Below are positions 1 to 9,038 of a stretch of 64,000 bases of DNA, piece by piece. Both the position numbers and the translations under genes were made by a program. This DNA comes from Dyella lutea (GTDB lineage Bacteria > Pseudomonadota > Gammaproteobacteria > Xanthomonadales > Rhodanobacteraceae). The stretch's first letter is position 1; every line of letters begins with the position of its first letter. The stretch is taken from positions 1,530,001 to 1,594,000 of the forward strand of contig NZ_JAMZEK010000001.1 in assembly GCF_024158035.1 (NCBI RefSeq), in the 5' to 3' direction. Below the pieces are notes generated by a model. That model searched no databases, had not been told where the DNA came from, and worked only from the letters and a program-made list of their open reading frames with translations.

Positions 1-374
1 CTGATGTTGCCGGCGCTGGCGTGACCGGCCTGGTCGGCGCTGTCGAGGCTGGCGGCGACCTGCTGCAGGGCCGTCGAGATCCCGGCGCTGCCGTCCGTCA
101 AACGACCGACGCTGTCGCGGCACTCGCGGGCGGAATCCTCCATCGCCGCCTGTTCGCGGGCCAGCTGCTGGGAGGCGCCGAGCAGCAGGCTCTGCTGCTC
201 GATGGTCTGCAGTGCGACACCGGCCGGCGGGCGTGGCGCGGCCAGCTTCAGCAGGGGCGCCAGCACCTCGGCCAGGGCCGGATGCCGGGCGCCGAGCCGG
301 GCGAGTTGTGCCTCGTCCGACCGGGTGGCGGCTTGGACGAAGGCGGCCAGGTGCTGGCTGCGGATGAAGCTCAT
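1..374 (-). CDS. Methyl-accepting chemotaxis-like protein, N-terminal part (cut by window edge)
   Basis: The reverse strand is open from an ATG at 374 to the window edge, giving 124 complete codons. The start is preceded by AAAGGAAA about 9 bases upstream. The protein begins MSFIRSQHLAAFV, continues with a Leu/Ala-rich helical stretch, and reaches a segment (GISTALQQVAASLDSADQAG, about residues 97-116) typical of the helical part of chemotaxis transducers. No membrane segment is visible, so it may be a soluble receptor. A near-consensus sigma-28 promoter lies upstream at 408-434 on the same strand, which supports a chemotaxis role. It diverges from cheV. The signalling tip lies outside the window, so the family call is inferred from helix character and context. 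Confidence 0.6.
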   Translation of the reverse strand, partial: MSFIRSQHLAAFVQAATRSDEAQLARLGARHPALAEVLAPLLKLAAPRPPAGVALQTIEQQSLLLGASQQLAREQAAMEDSARECRDSVGRLTDGSAGISTALQQVAASLDSADQAGHASAGNI

Positions 375-407
375 GGACGGGCATTTCCTTTAATAAGGGC
401 AAGCGCC

Positions 408-434
408 GGATCGGCCGCTGGCGACGGAACTTGA
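408..434 (-). promoter_or_regulatory. Sigma-28 (FliA) promoter for the left-edge transducer gene
   Basis: On the minus strand, TCAAG (430-434) is followed after exactly 14 bases by GCCGATCC (408-415). The FliA consensus is TAAAG/TCAAG, 14 bases, GCCGATAA. The gene start is at 374, giving a leader of about 25-30 bases. Confidence 0.8.
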
Positions 435-473
435 ACAAGCAAGGCACATGCCATCGCCACCGCCGCCTGTCAC

Positions 474-500
474 TCAAGCCCCGGCGGCCGTGGCCGATAG
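474..500 (+). promoter_or_regulatory. Sigma-28 (FliA) promoter for cheV
   Basis: TCAAG (474-478), a 14-base spacer and GCCGATAG (493-500) match the FliA consensus almost perfectly. It lies 50 bases before the cheV ATG at 550 and downstream of an in-frame ATG at 448, which rules out the longer reading as the start from this promoter. It is back to back with the site at 408-434. Confidence 0.85.
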
Positions 501-549
501 GGATGCGTCCACCGCGCGCGCGGTGCCCACGGACCCGAGGAAACGCCGC

Positions 550-1467
550 ATGAGTGGTGCGCTGCTTGAGAGCGTCGAACGTCACACCCGCCTGGCGGGC
601 CACAACCGGGTGGCGATGCTGCTGTTCCGCCTCGGCGAGCCGCAGTTGTTCGGCATCAACGTATTCAAGGTGCGCGAGGTGCTGCGTCGTCCGCCGCTGG
701 AGCGCATGCCCGGCGCCCATCCGCTGATCGCCGGCACCTGCGACTACCGCGGCCAGACCATCCCGGTGATCGACATGGCCGCCGCGCTCGGCTACGCGCC
801 GCTGAAGGACGAGCCCTCGGCGCACCTGCTGGTGACCGAGTTCAGCCGCAGCGTGCAGGGCTTCCTGGTGGCCGACCTCAAGCACATGGTGCATTGTGCC
901 GGCGAGACGCTGGTCACGCCCGAGCCCGCGCTCGGGTTCGGCACCAAGGTTAACGCGATCACCCGGGTCGACGGGTCGCTGGTGGCGGTGGTCGACGTCG
1001 AGCACGTGCTGGCCAGCATCCATGGCGTGCCGGGCGAGCTGTCGCCGCACATGCTGCGGGCGGTGGACGGCCATGCGATGAGCCCCCGTCGGGTGCTGGT
1101 GGTGGACGATTCGATCGTGGCGCGGCGCCAGGTCGAGGGCGTGTTCAAGCAGATGAACATCGAATGCGTGCTGGCTGAGGATGGCGTGCGCGCTCTGGCC
1201 AAGCTGCACGAGCTGATCGACGCGGATCCGTCCGAGCGCATCAACCTTGTCGTGTCGGACATCGAGATGCCGCAGATGGACGGCTACGCGCTGACCCGGG
1301 CAATCCGCGAGGAGCCGGCGCTGCGCCAGCTCAAGGTGGTGCTGCACAGCTCGATCAGCGGCATCTTCAATGAGGCGATGGTGCGGGAGGTGCATGCCGA
1401 CCGCTTCATCGCCAAGTTCCAGCCCGACCAGCTCGCCCAGGCGGTGCTGGACCTGTTGCCGGGCTGA
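550..1467 (+). CDS. cheV: Chemotaxis coupling/response-regulator protein CheV
   Basis: CheV couples chemoreceptors to the CheA kinase through a CheW domain and adjusts the signal through a receiver domain. The 305-residue protein has the CheW domain first (RVAMLLFRLG, FGINVFKVREVL, GTCDYRGQTIPVIDM) and then a receiver beginning RVLVVDDSIVARRQV. The predicted phospho-acceptor is Asp237 in SDIEMPQMDGY. The ATG at 550 was chosen because GAGGAAA precedes it and the sigma-28 promoter ends at 500. An in-frame ATG at 448 would add 34 low-complexity residues. The gene sits immediately before flgB, as in xanthomonads. Confidence 0.95.
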   Translation: MSGALLESVERHTRLAGHNRVAMLLFRLGEPQLFGINVFKVREVLRRPPLERMPGAHPLIAGTCDYRGQTIPVIDMAAALGYAPLKDEPSAHLLVTEFSRSVQGFLVADLKHMVHCAGETLVTPEPALGFGTKVNAITRVDGSLVAVVDVEHVLASIHGVPGELSPHMLRAVDGHAMSPRRVLVVDDSIVARRQVEGVFKQMNIECVLAEDGVRALAKLHELIDADPSERINLVVSDIEMPQMDGYALTRAIREEPALRQLKVVLHSSISGIFNEAMVREVHADRFIAKFQPDQLAQAVLDLLPG

Positions 1468-1553
1468 CCCGGGTCGGCGGGCCGTCGCCGGCCGGCCGGT
1501 ACGGCGACGGAAAACCGACTTCCACTCTCCCGGCGGCACCCCCTGATCGTCGC

Positions 1554-1578
1554 AAACCCGCGTACTGACGCGGTTTTT
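1554..1578 (+). terminator. Weak terminator after cheV
   Basis: A short hairpin (CCGCG, loop TACTGA, CGCGG) is followed by TTTTT. It ends 7 bases before the flgB sigma-54 promoter, so it would separate cheV from the flg operon. The stem is only 5 base pairs plus weak A-T pairs across a mismatch. Confidence 0.45.
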
Positions 1579-1584
1579 CTCTCG

Positions 1585-1600
1585 TGGCACGCGAATTGCC
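1585..1600 (+). promoter_or_regulatory. Sigma-54 (RpoN) promoter of the flgB operon
   Basis: TGGCACGCGAATTGCC matches the -24/-12 consensus TGGCACG-N4-TTGC, with 10 bases between the GG and GC dinucleotides. It lies 40 bases before the flgB start. FleQ, encoded at 19081-20478, is the expected activator. Confidence 0.92.
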
Positions 1601-1639
1601 TCAAGCCCCGTGCGGTCCCACGCCGCGCGGAGGCAAGTC

Positions 1640-2035
1640 ATGAGCGCACCCCTGGACAACCTGTTCGGCATCCACACCCAGGCGCTGGGTCTGTGGCAGC
1701 GCCGTAGCGAGGTGCTGGCCAGCAACCTGGCCAATGCCGACACGCCCGGCTACAAGGCGCGCGACATCGATTTCCGTGCCGCGCTCGAGCAGGCCAGTGG
1801 CCAGTCCGGCGGGCAGTTGCCGCTGAGTACGCCCTCGAGCGGGCAGATCGACCCGGTGGCGCAGCAGGCGGACAAGCTGCTGTGGCGCAATCCGACCCAG
1901 CCGAGCATGGACGGCAACACCGTCGACGAGCAGACCGAGCAGGCCAACTTCGCCGCCAACGGCGTGCACTACCAGGCCAGCCTGGCCTTCATCACCGCGC
2001 AGATCCGCATGCTGCGCACCGCTATCACGGGGTAA
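1640..2035 (+). CDS. flgB: Flagellar basal-body rod protein FlgB
   Basis: FlgB forms part of the proximal rod of the flagellar basal body. The 131-residue protein carries the N-terminal rod motif (ASNLANADTPGYKARDIDF) and the C-terminal helix that pairs with it (FAANGVHYQASLAFITAQIR). The length is normal for the family. The ATG at 1640 follows GGAGG. It is the first gene of the flgB-flgL operon and is followed by flgC after 5 bases. Confidence 0.96.
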   Translation: MSAPLDNLFGIHTQALGLWQRRSEVLASNLANADTPGYKARDIDFRAALEQASGQSGGQLPLSTPSSGQIDPVAQQADKLLWRNPTQPSMDGNTVDEQTEQANFAANGVHYQASLAFITAQIRMLRTAITG

Positions 2036-2040
2036 TCGCC

Positions 2041-2472
2041 ATGTCGATGTTCAAGATCTTCGATACCGCAGGTTCCGGCATGGCCGCGCAGACGCTGCGG
2101 CTGAACACCGTGGCCAGCAACCTGGCCAACGCCGACAGCGTATCCAGCACCGCGCAGGGCGCCTACCGCGCCCGCGAGCCGCTGTTCGCCGCGGTCAAGC
2201 AGCAGGTCGACGGCCAGCTCGGCGTCGCCGCCGACGCCGGCGCCACCGGCGTGAAGGTCGACGGGATCACCGAGAGCCAGGCGGCGATTCCCAGCCGCTA
2301 CGAGCCCGGCAACCCGATGGCCGACGCCAGCGGCTACGTCTACGGCAGCAACGTCAACCCGGTGGACGAGCTGGTCAACATGATTTCCGCCTCGCGTTCC
2401 TACCAGAACAACGTCGAGGTGATGAACACCACCAAGCAGTTGATGGTGAAGACCCTGGACCTGGGCAAGTAA
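2041..2472 (+). CDS. flgC: Flagellar basal-body rod protein FlgC
   Basis: A proximal rod subunit of 143 residues. It begins MSMFKIFDTAGSGMAAQTLR and has the ASNLANADS rod motif. The C-terminal VDELVNMISASRSYQNNVEVMN segment is the conserved rod/hook terminal helix. The start is the ATG 5 bases after the flgB stop, with the conserved N-terminus directly downstream. Cotranscribed with flgB and flgD. Confidence 0.96.
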   Translation: MSMFKIFDTAGSGMAAQTLRLNTVASNLANADSVSSTAQGAYRAREPLFAAVKQQVDGQLGVAADAGATGVKVDGITESQAAIPSRYEPGNPMADASGYVYGSNVNPVDELVNMISASRSYQNNVEVMNTTKQLMVKTLDLGK

Positions 2473-2491
2473 GCCCTCTCGGAGCGCACGC

Positions 2492-3169
2492 ATGACCATC
2501 AACACCGCCAACACCATCGGCTCGGCCAACACCGCCGCCAGTGCCGCCAGCCAGGTCGGCAGCGCGGCCAAGGCCGGCAGCATGAGCCAGGCCGATTTCC
2601 TCAAGCTGATGACCGCACAGCTGCAATCGCAGGATCCCACCCATCCGGTGGACAACACCCAGTTCGTCTCCCAGATGGCGCAGTTCAGCCAGCTGCAGTC
2701 CACCCAGGACATGGTCAGTTCGGTGCAGACGCTCAACTCCACGGTGAACGGCGCGCTGCAGACCTCGCAGGTGCTCGGCTCGTCGAACCTGGTCAACCGC
2801 GTGGTGATGGTGCCGACCTCCACGCTGCAGTACGCCGGAGGCAGCGTCACCGCTGCGGCCAACGTCACCGCACCCGGCACGATGGCGGTCAATGTCCTCG
2901 ATGCCAGCGGCAACGTGGTGCGCACGATGGCCGTGGACGCGACCAGTTCCGGACTCACCCAGTTCAGCTGGGACGGCAAGGACAACGCCGGCAACCAACT
3001 GCCTTCGGGCAGCTACTCGATCGCGGCCGCCAACGGCGACACGTCGTTCGACACCTATGTCGCCGGCAAGGTGACCGCCGTGGGCTACGGCGGCAGCACC
3101 GTCGGCACGTACCTGCAGGTGGCTGGCGTCGGCGGCGTCGCGCTCAGCCAGGTGGCCCAGATTCTCTGA
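2492..3169 (+). CDS. flgD: Flagellar hook assembly scaffold FlgD
   Basis: FlgD caps the growing hook and is absent from the finished structure. The 225-residue protein has the conserved N-terminal segment (QADFLKLMTAQLQSQDPTHP, about residues 34-53). A FlgD Ig-like domain follows, recognisable from FSWDGKDNAGNQLPSGSYS. The central QMAQFSQLQS motif is typical. It starts 19 bases after flgC and precedes the hook gene. Confidence 0.95.
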   Translation: MTINTANTIGSANTAASAASQVGSAAKAGSMSQADFLKLMTAQLQSQDPTHPVDNTQFVSQMAQFSQLQSTQDMVSSVQTLNSTVNGALQTSQVLGSSNLVNRVVMVPTSTLQYAGGSVTAAANVTAPGTMAVNVLDASGNVVRTMAVDATSSGLTQFSWDGKDNAGNQLPSGSYSIAAANGDTSFDTYVAGKVTAVGYGGSTVGTYLQVAGVGGVALSQVAQIL

Positions 3170-3208
3170 CGCACGCGTGGCATCTCCCTTCTCATCGAGG
3201 AACACCCC

Positions 3209-4426
3209 ATGGCTCTGAACACCGCGCTCACCGGCATCAACGCCGCGCAGACCGACCTCAACGTCATCGCCAACAACATCGCCAACGCCAACACCGCTGG
3301 CTTCAAGGGCTCGCGCGCCGAATTCGCCGACGTATACGCGGTGACCGGCCTGAACCTCAACTCCACCGCCACCGGCAGCGGCGTGCGCACGCAGGACGTG
3401 GCGCAGCAGTTCGGCCAGGGCGACATCGAGACCACCAACAACTCGCTGGACATGGCGATCAGCGGCAACGGGTTCTTCGTGGTCAACGACGGCAGTGGCC
3501 CGGTCTACACCCGTGCCGGTGCGTTCCAGAAGAGCGCCGACGACTACGTCGAGACCTCCGCCGGCGCCAAGCTGCAGGTGTATCCGCCCAACGGCATCGG
3601 TGGGTTCGACACCAGCACCCTGACCGACCTCAAGCTGGTGTCCTCGCAGAGCAATGCCACCGCGACCTCGCTGATCACGCTCAACTCGAACCTGCCGGCC
3701 AGTGCCACCGTGCCGGCCACCGCGTTCAGCACCAGTGACGCCACCTCGTTCAACGCTGCCACGCCGGTGACCGTGTACGACTCGCAGGGCGGCTCGCACC
3801 AGGCCACCATCTACTACGTCAAGACCGGTACCAACGCCTGGGACGCGCACCTCTACGTGGACGGCAACAACGCCGGTACCCAGTCGATGACCTTCGACAC
3901 CAGCGGCAACCTCGCCACGCCGGCCAACGGTACTCTGGCGTTCGGTGCGGTCAATCTCGGCAATGGCTCGAATCCGCTGACGCTCTCGCTGAACATCACC
4001 AACAGCACGCAGTTCGGCACCGACTTCGCGGCCGGCTCGATCGAGCAGAACGGCTTCGAGGCGGGCACGCTGTCGAACATCGACATCGACTCCAAGGGCG
4101 TGGTCACCGCCTATTACTCGAACAACCAGAGCACCCAGCTCGGCCAGATCGCGATCGCCAACTTTTCCAACGTGCAGGGGCTGCGCCAGCTCGGCAGCAC
4201 GAACTGGGCTGCCAGCGGCGACTCGGGCGTGGCGCAGATGGGTACCGCCGGCACGGGCACCTTCGGCAGCCTGCAATCCGGTGCGCTGGAGACGTCCAAT
4301 ACCGCCGACACCACCGCCCAGCTGGTGAACATGATCAAGGCGCAGCGCAACTACCAGGCCAATGCGCAGGTGCTCAGCACCGACAGCACGCTGGCCAACA
4401 CGCTGTTCAGTGCCGTCAGCCGCTGA
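3209..4426 (+). CDS. flgE: Flagellar hook protein FlgE
   Basis: FlgE polymerises into the hook that joins rod and filament. The 405-residue protein starts with the rod/hook signature (NIANANTAGFKGSRAEFADVY). It has NSLDMAISGNGFFVV around residue 80 and ends with the conserved AQLVNMIKAQRNYQANAQVL helix. The middle is Thr/Ser/Asn-rich, as expected for the exposed domains. It sits between flgD and flgF. Confidence 0.96.
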   Translation: MALNTALTGINAAQTDLNVIANNIANANTAGFKGSRAEFADVYAVTGLNLNSTATGSGVRTQDVAQQFGQGDIETTNNSLDMAISGNGFFVVNDGSGPVYTRAGAFQKSADDYVETSAGAKLQVYPPNGIGGFDTSTLTDLKLVSSQSNATATSLITLNSNLPASATVPATAFSTSDATSFNAATPVTVYDSQGGSHQATIYYVKTGTNAWDAHLYVDGNNAGTQSMTFDTSGNLATPANGTLAFGAVNLGNGSNPLTLSLNITNSTQFGTDFAAGSIEQNGFEAGTLSNIDIDSKGVVTAYYSNNQSTQLGQIAIANFSNVQGLRQLGSTNWAASGDSGVAQMGTAGTGTFGSLQSGALETSNTADTTAQLVNMIKAQRNYQANAQVLSTDSTLANTLFSAVSR

Positions 4427-4435
4427 TAAGCCGCC

Positions 4436-5176
4436 ATGGACCACTCCCTCTATGTAGCGATGACCGGGGCGACGCAGGTGATGCGCGCCCAGGAGGCGGT
4501 CAGCCACAACCTGGCCAACGCTTCCACCACCGGCTTCCGCGCCGAACTGACCGCCTTCCAGAGCCTGCCGGTGCAGGGTCCGGGCGAGGCCTCGCGCATC
4601 AATGCGGTGGCCCGCGGTATCGGCGTTGACACCACGCCGGGATCGATCACCACCACCGGCCGTCCGCTGGACGTGGCGGTGAAGGGGAGTGGCTGGATCG
4701 CGGTGCAGGCGCCGGATGGTTCGGAGGCTTACACCCGCGCGGGCGACCTGCAGTTGACCCCCGACGGTCTTTTGACGGATGCGGCCGGCAACCCGGTGCT
4801 CGGCGGCGGTGGTCCGATCAGCCTGCCGCCCAGCGCCGAGCTGCGCATCGGCGAGGACGGCACGATCTCCAGCGTGCCGCTCGGCGGCGGTCCGAACACC
4901 ATCGCCGCGCTCGATCGCATCCGCCTGGTCAATCCCGATCCGACCCAGCTGGTGCAGGGCGGCGACGGCCTGATGCACCTGGCCGGGGGCGGCAGTGCGC
5001 CGGCCGATCCCACCGTGGAGGTGACGGCCGGAGCGCTGGAAAACAGCAACGTCAACGCCTCGTCGGAACTGGTGAAGATGATCGCGCTCTCGCGCCAGTA
5101 CGACATGCAGATCAAGTCGATCAAGGCGGCCGAAGACAACGCGTCGTCGGCATCCAAATTGCTTCAGTCGAATTAA
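4436..5176 (+). CDS. flgF: Flagellar basal-body rod protein FlgF
   Basis: A proximal rod subunit of 246 residues, normal for FlgF. Visible features are MDHSLYVAMTGATQVMRAQE, the HNLANASTTGFRAEL motif, the PLDVAVKGSGWIAVQ core and the terminal helix ELVKMIALSRQYDMQIK. It starts 9 bases after flgE. FlgF is told from the neighbouring FlgG by shorter length and the MDHSLY start. Confidence 0.94.
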   Translation: MDHSLYVAMTGATQVMRAQEAVSHNLANASTTGFRAELTAFQSLPVQGPGEASRINAVARGIGVDTTPGSITTTGRPLDVAVKGSGWIAVQAPDGSEAYTRAGDLQLTPDGLLTDAAGNPVLGGGGPISLPPSAELRIGEDGTISSVPLGGGPNTIAALDRIRLVNPDPTQLVQGGDGLMHLAGGGSAPADPTVEVTAGALENSNVNASSELVKMIALSRQYDMQIKSIKAAEDNASSASKLLQSN

Positions 5177-5224
5177 CGACCGAATGCGTGACGGATCGCC
5201 GTCACCTCCCAGGAGTCCCCGAAC

Positions 5225-6010
5225 ATGCTCTCGTCCCTCTGGATTGCCAAGACCGGCCTCGATGCGCAGCAGACGCGCATGGATGTCATCTCGAACAACC
5301 TGGCCAACGCCAACACCACCGGCTTCAAGAGCTCGCGGGCGTCGTTCCAGGACCTGATGTACCAGAACCGCGCCCAGCCCGGCGCGCAGACCACCGAGCA
5401 GACGCTGTCGCCGACCGGCCTGATGCTGGGCACCGGCGTGCGCGTGGTCGGCACCGAGAAGCTGTTCACCCAGGGCGAGACCAGTCAGACCGGCAACTCG
5501 CTCGACGTGGCGATCCAGGGCCGCGGCTTCCTGCAGGTATCGATGCCCGACGGCACCATCGCCTATACCCGCGACGGCTCGCTGCATACCGACGCCAACG
5601 GCCAGCTGGTGACCGCCGACGGTTATCCGCTGAATCCCGGCATCACGCTGCCGTCCAACGTGCAGAGCATCACCATCGGCGCCGACGGCACCGTGTCGGC
5701 GACCACCAACGGTTCGGGCGCGGCGGTGCAGGTGGGCACGCTGCAGCTGGCGGATTTCGTCAATCCCGCCGGCCTGCAGCCGAAGGGCAACAACCTCTAC
5801 ATGGAAACCGCCTCCAGCGGTGCGCCGCAGACCGGCCAGCCCGGCCTCAACGGCATGGGCACGCTGATGCAGGGCGCACTGGAGTCCTCCAACGTCAACG
5901 TGGTGGAGGAGATGGTCAACATGATCGAGACCCAGCGCACCTACGAGATGAACTCCAAGGCCATCAGCAGCACCGACCAGATGCTGCAGGACCTGACCGA
6001 CAAGATGTGA
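5225..6010 (+). CDS. flgG: Flagellar distal rod protein FlgG
   Basis: The distal rod subunit, 261 residues and typical of FlgG. It begins [20 protein letters not shown], carries [20 protein letters not shown], and ends with [20 protein letters not shown], a very well conserved FlgG end. A ribosome site (CAGGAG) lies about 10 bases before the ATG. The gap from flgF is 48 bases with no sign of a separate promoter. Confidence 0.97.
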   Translation: MLSSLWIAKTGLDAQQTRMDVISNNLANANTTGFKSSRASFQDLMYQNRAQPGAQTTEQTLSPTGLMLGTGVRVVGTEKLFTQGETSQTGNSLDVAIQGRGFLQVSMPDGTIAYTRDGSLHTDANGQLVTADGYPLNPGITLPSNVQSITIGADGTVSATTNGSGAAVQVGTLQLADFVNPAGLQPKGNNLYMETASSGAPQTGQPGLNGMGTLMQGALESSNVNVVEEMVNMIETQRTYEMNSKAISSTDQMLQDLTDKM

Positions 6011-6018
6011 GGACGGCG

Positions 6019-6705
6019 ATGAACGCGACCCCCCGAATCCTTCGTCTCGTCGTGCCGCTGGTGCTGCTGGCGCTGCCCGGCTGCGCCACGATGGCGCCAT
6101 CGCACGACGACGCCCAGTGGGCCGCCACCGCGCCGGTCGAGCCGACCGCGGCGCCGGTCGCCGACGGTTCGATCTACCACGACAACCAGAACATGGAGCT
6201 GTTCGTCGATCCGCGCGCCCATCGCGTCGGCGACATCCTCACCGTGGTGCTGCAGGAGAGCACGCAGGCCAGCAAGAAGGCTTCCACCAGCACCAGCAAG
6301 ACCGACAAGAACAGCTTCGAGGCCCCCGTGCTGCTGGGCAAGACGGCGACCCTCAACGGCAACCCGGCGAGCATCTCGCTCAACGGCGACCGCAGCTTCG
6401 CCGGTGATGGTTCGTCCAGCCAGAGCAACCAGCTCAGCGGCCAGATCACCGTCACGGTGGCCCAGCGCCTGTCCAACGGCAACCTGGTGGTGCGCGGCGA
6501 GAAGTGGCTGACGATCAACCAGGGCAAGGAGCTGATCCGCATCTCCGGCATCGTCCGCCCGCAGGACATCAACCCGGACAACAGCGTTTCTTCCAGCCGC
6601 GTCGCCGATGCGCGCATCGCCTACACCGGTCGCGGCTCGCTGGCCGACGCCAATACCCAGGGCTGGCTGACGCGCTTCTTCAATTCCAAGTGGATGCCGT
6701 TCTGA
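6019..6705 (+). CDS. flgH: Flagellar L-ring lipoprotein FlgH
   Basis: FlgH forms the L ring in the outer membrane. The 228-residue protein has a lipoprotein signal peptide ending in a lipobox (LALPGC, Cys at about residue 21). The conserved blocks [18 protein letters not shown] and the C-terminal [20 protein letters not shown] are present. The ATG at 6019 was chosen because it gives the intact signal peptide; it lies 8 bases after flgG. The stop overlaps the flgI start. Confidence 0.96.
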   Translation: MNATPRILRLVVPLVLLALPGCATMAPSHDDAQWAATAPVEPTAAPVADGSIYHDNQNMELFVDPRAHRVGDILTVVLQESTQASKKASTSTSKTDKNSFEAPVLLGKTATLNGNPASISLNGDRSFAGDGSSSQSNQLSGQITVTVAQRLSNGNLVVRGEKWLTINQGKELIRISGIVRPQDINPDNSVSSSRVADARIAYTGRGSLADANTQGWLTRFFNSKWMPF

Positions 6706-7985
6706 TGAAAACGCGCCAGTTGACCAGGCACCTGCGCAACACTGCTGTACCGGCGTCCGTGCATGCGCCGCACGAGGTGCGCGTGCAGGAGCACCCGCTG
6801 CCGGACGAACTGCTCGGCGCACGGGCAACCGACGCCCGTCGCCGCAGCGAGCTGCGGCGGGCCCTGCTGCGCTGGCGGCAGGCCGGCGCGGTATTGCTGG
6901 CGGTGTTCGGCCTGGGCCTGGGACTGGCCGGGCCGGCGCATGCCGACAAGATCCGCGACCTGACCTCGGTGGCCGGGGTGCGCACCAACCAGCTGATCGG
7001 CTACGGCCTGGTGGTTGGTCTGGACGGCTCGGGCGACCAGACCACCCAGGCGCCGTTCACCACGCAGAGCCTGGAAAACATGCTGCAGCAGTTCGGCATC
7101 GTGGTGCCGGCCAATGCACGCCCCCAGCTGAAGAATGCCGCCGCGGTGATCGTCACCGCCGACCTGCCGCCGTTCGCCAAGCCGGGCCAGACCATCGACG
7201 TCACCGTCGCCTCGATCGGCAATGCCAAGACGCTGCGCGGTGGCCAGCTGCTGATGGCGCCGCTGAAGGGCGCCGACGGCAATACCTATGCGATCGCCCA
7301 GGGCAGCGTGGTGATCGGCGGCATCAGCGCGCAGGGCAAGAGCGGCTCCAGCGTGCAGGTGAACATCTCCGATTCCGGCCGCATTCCCAATGGCGCCACG
7401 GTGGAGCGCGCGGTGCCCTCGTCGTTCGCCAGCGGCGGCGACCTGGTGCTCAACCTCAACACGCCGGACTTCACCACCGCCTCGCGCGTGGTGCAGGCGA
7501 TCAACGCCGCCTACGGCGCCGGCACCGCCAACGCGCTGGACGGCGGCTCGATCGCCGTGCGCAGCCCGCAGGATCCGTCGCAGAAGGTCTCCTGGCTGGG
7601 CGACATCCAGAACATCGACGTCACCCCCGGCGATCCGCCGGCGCGGGTGGTGGTCAACTCGCGCACCGGCACGGTGGTGATCGGCTCGGACGTGCGGGTC
7701 ACCGCCGCGGCGGTGGCGCACGGCTCGATCCAGGTGACCATCAGCGAGCAGCCGCTGGTCAGCCAGCCCGGGGCGTTCAGCAAGGGACAGACCGCGGTGG
7801 TGCCGTCCAGCGACGTGCAGGTCAGCGAGAACGGCGGGCACATGTTCAAGTTCGGTCCCGGCGTGAGCCTGGATACCATCGTGCGCGCGGTGAACCAGGT
7901 GGGCGCGGCGCCGAGCGACCTGATCTCGATCCTGCAGGCGCTCAAGCAGGCCGGTGCGCTGCATGCGGACCTCGTGGTGATCTGA
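6705..7985 (+). CDS. flgI: Flagellar P-ring protein FlgI, with a long N-terminal extension
   Basis: FlgI forms the periplasmic P ring around the rod. The mature part is classical: [21 protein letters not shown] after the AHA cleavage site, then [19 protein letters not shown], and a conserved end ([21 protein letters not shown]). The 426 residues exceed the usual 365-375, because about 55 charged residues precede the hydrophobic signal core ([17 protein letters not shown]). The ATG at 6705 overlaps the flgH stop (TGATG), which supports coupled translation. No good ATG lies nearer the signal core, but a GTG around 6777-6783 cannot be excluded. Confidence 0.93.
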   Translation: MKTRQLTRHLRNTAVPASVHAPHEVRVQEHPLPDELLGARATDARRRSELRRALLRWRQAGAVLLAVFGLGLGLAGPAHADKIRDLTSVAGVRTNQLIGYGLVVGLDGSGDQTTQAPFTTQSLENMLQQFGIVVPANARPQLKNAAAVIVTADLPPFAKPGQTIDVTVASIGNAKTLRGGQLLMAPLKGADGNTYAIAQGSVVIGGISAQGKSGSSVQVNISDSGRIPNGATVERAVPSSFASGGDLVLNLNTPDFTTASRVVQAINAAYGAGTANALDGGSIAVRSPQDPSQKVSWLGDIQNIDVTPGDPPARVVVNSRTGTVVIGSDVRVTAAAVAHGSIQVTISEQPLVSQPGAFSKGQTAVVPSSDVQVSENGGHMFKFGPGVSLDTIVRAVNQVGAAPSDLISILQALKQAGALHADLVVI

Positions 7986-7986
7986 C

Positions 7987-9021
7987 ATGGCCGGCGGCGT
8001 CGACAGCGTTGCGCAGGGAGTCAGCACCTGGACGGATCTGTCCGGTTTCGACGCCCTGCGCCAGAGCGCCCAGACCGATGCCAAGTCGGCGCTGCCGATC
8101 GTCGCCAAGCAGTTCGAGTCGATCTTCACCCAGATGGTGCTCAAGTCGATGCGCGACGCCAACTTCGGCGATCCCAACTTCGACAGCCAGGCGAGCACCT
8201 CGTGGCAGGGGCTGGCCGACCAGCAGCTGGCGGTCACGCTGTCATCGCAGGGGCACGGTCTGGGCATCGCCGAGATGCTGGTGCGTCAGCTCGGCGGCAA
8301 GGATGTGCATGCCGCAAGCGGTGCCGCCGGCAACAACTGGCAATCCCGGTTGGGTTCGGTCGCCGCCGCGCTGGGGGCTTCCACCGGCGCCGCCGCCCCG
8401 GCTTCGGCGGGCCCCGGCACGTCCGGCTGGGACGACCCGGAGGCCGACACCATGAGCTCGGTCGCCGGCGCGCTGGGCAGTGCGGCCACGGCGGCTTCCC
8501 GGCTGGTGCCGGGTGACCCGGTGAGTTTCGTGACCACGATGGCCCCGTTCGCGAAGAAGGCCGCGCAGAAGCTCGGCGTGTCGGTGCGTGCGGTGCTGGC
8601 GCAGGCCGCGCTGGAAACGAAGTGGGGACAGCACATGCCGCGCCATGTCGACGGCACGTCCAGCAACAACCTGTTCGGCATGAAGGCCGGCTCCAGCTGG
8701 GACGGTGGCAGCGTCAGCGTGCCGACGCTGGAAGTGGAGGGCGGGGTGCCGGTGCGCCGGCGCGCGGCGTTCCGCGCCTACGAGTCGCCCGCGCAGTCGT
8801 TCAACGACTACGCACGGCTGCTCGGCGACAACCCGCGTTACGCGCAGGCGCTGGGCAAGGGCGACGACGTGGCCGGGTTTGCCCACGGCCTGGTCCAGGG
8901 CGGCTACGCGACCGACCCGGACTACGCCCGCAAGATCGCGGCGATCGCCAACAGCCCGGCGATGCGCCAGGCGCTGGACGCGCTCAAGAACGGCGCGTTG
9001 GCGCCGATGTCCTCCGAATGA
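7987..9021 (+). CDS. flgJ: Peptidoglycan hydrolase / rod cap FlgJ
   Basis: FlgJ helps rod assembly and cuts peptidoglycan so the rod can cross the wall. The 344-residue protein has both domains. The N-terminal rod-binding domain contains AKQFESIFTQMVLKSMRDA and QGHGLGIAEMLVRQ. The C-terminal glucosaminidase domain (from about residue 175) contains VLAQAALETKWGQHMP with the likely catalytic Glu, plus NNLFGMKAGSSWDG. The Ala/Ser-rich linker is long. It begins 1 base after flgI. Confidence 0.95.
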   Translation: MAGGVDSVAQGVSTWTDLSGFDALRQSAQTDAKSALPIVAKQFESIFTQMVLKSMRDANFGDPNFDSQASTSWQGLADQQLAVTLSSQGHGLGIAEMLVRQLGGKDVHAASGAAGNNWQSRLGSVAAALGASTGAAAPASAGPGTSGWDDPEADTMSSVAGALGSAATAASRLVPGDPVSFVTTMAPFAKKAAQKLGVSVRAVLAQAALETKWGQHMPRHVDGTSSNNLFGMKAGSSWDGGSVSVPTLEVEGGVPVRRRAAFRAYESPAQSFNDYARLLGDNPRYAQALGKGDDVAGFAHGLVQGGYATDPDYARKIAAIANSPAMRQALDALKNGALAPMSSE

Positions 9022-9038
9022 ACGCCTGGATCTAGCCC

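Noticed and set aside
448-549. Longer cheV start at 448
   Set aside because: The sigma-28 promoter at 474-500 lies inside this stretch, the added residues are Pro/Ala filler, and the ATG at 550 has a good ribosome site and begins the conserved CheV N-terminus.
2375-6100. A 1241-codon open frame on the minus strand under flgD-flgG
   Set aside because: It is antisense to five clear flagellar genes, is His/Arg/Gly/Val-rich with no domain, and reflects the high third-position GC of the true genes.
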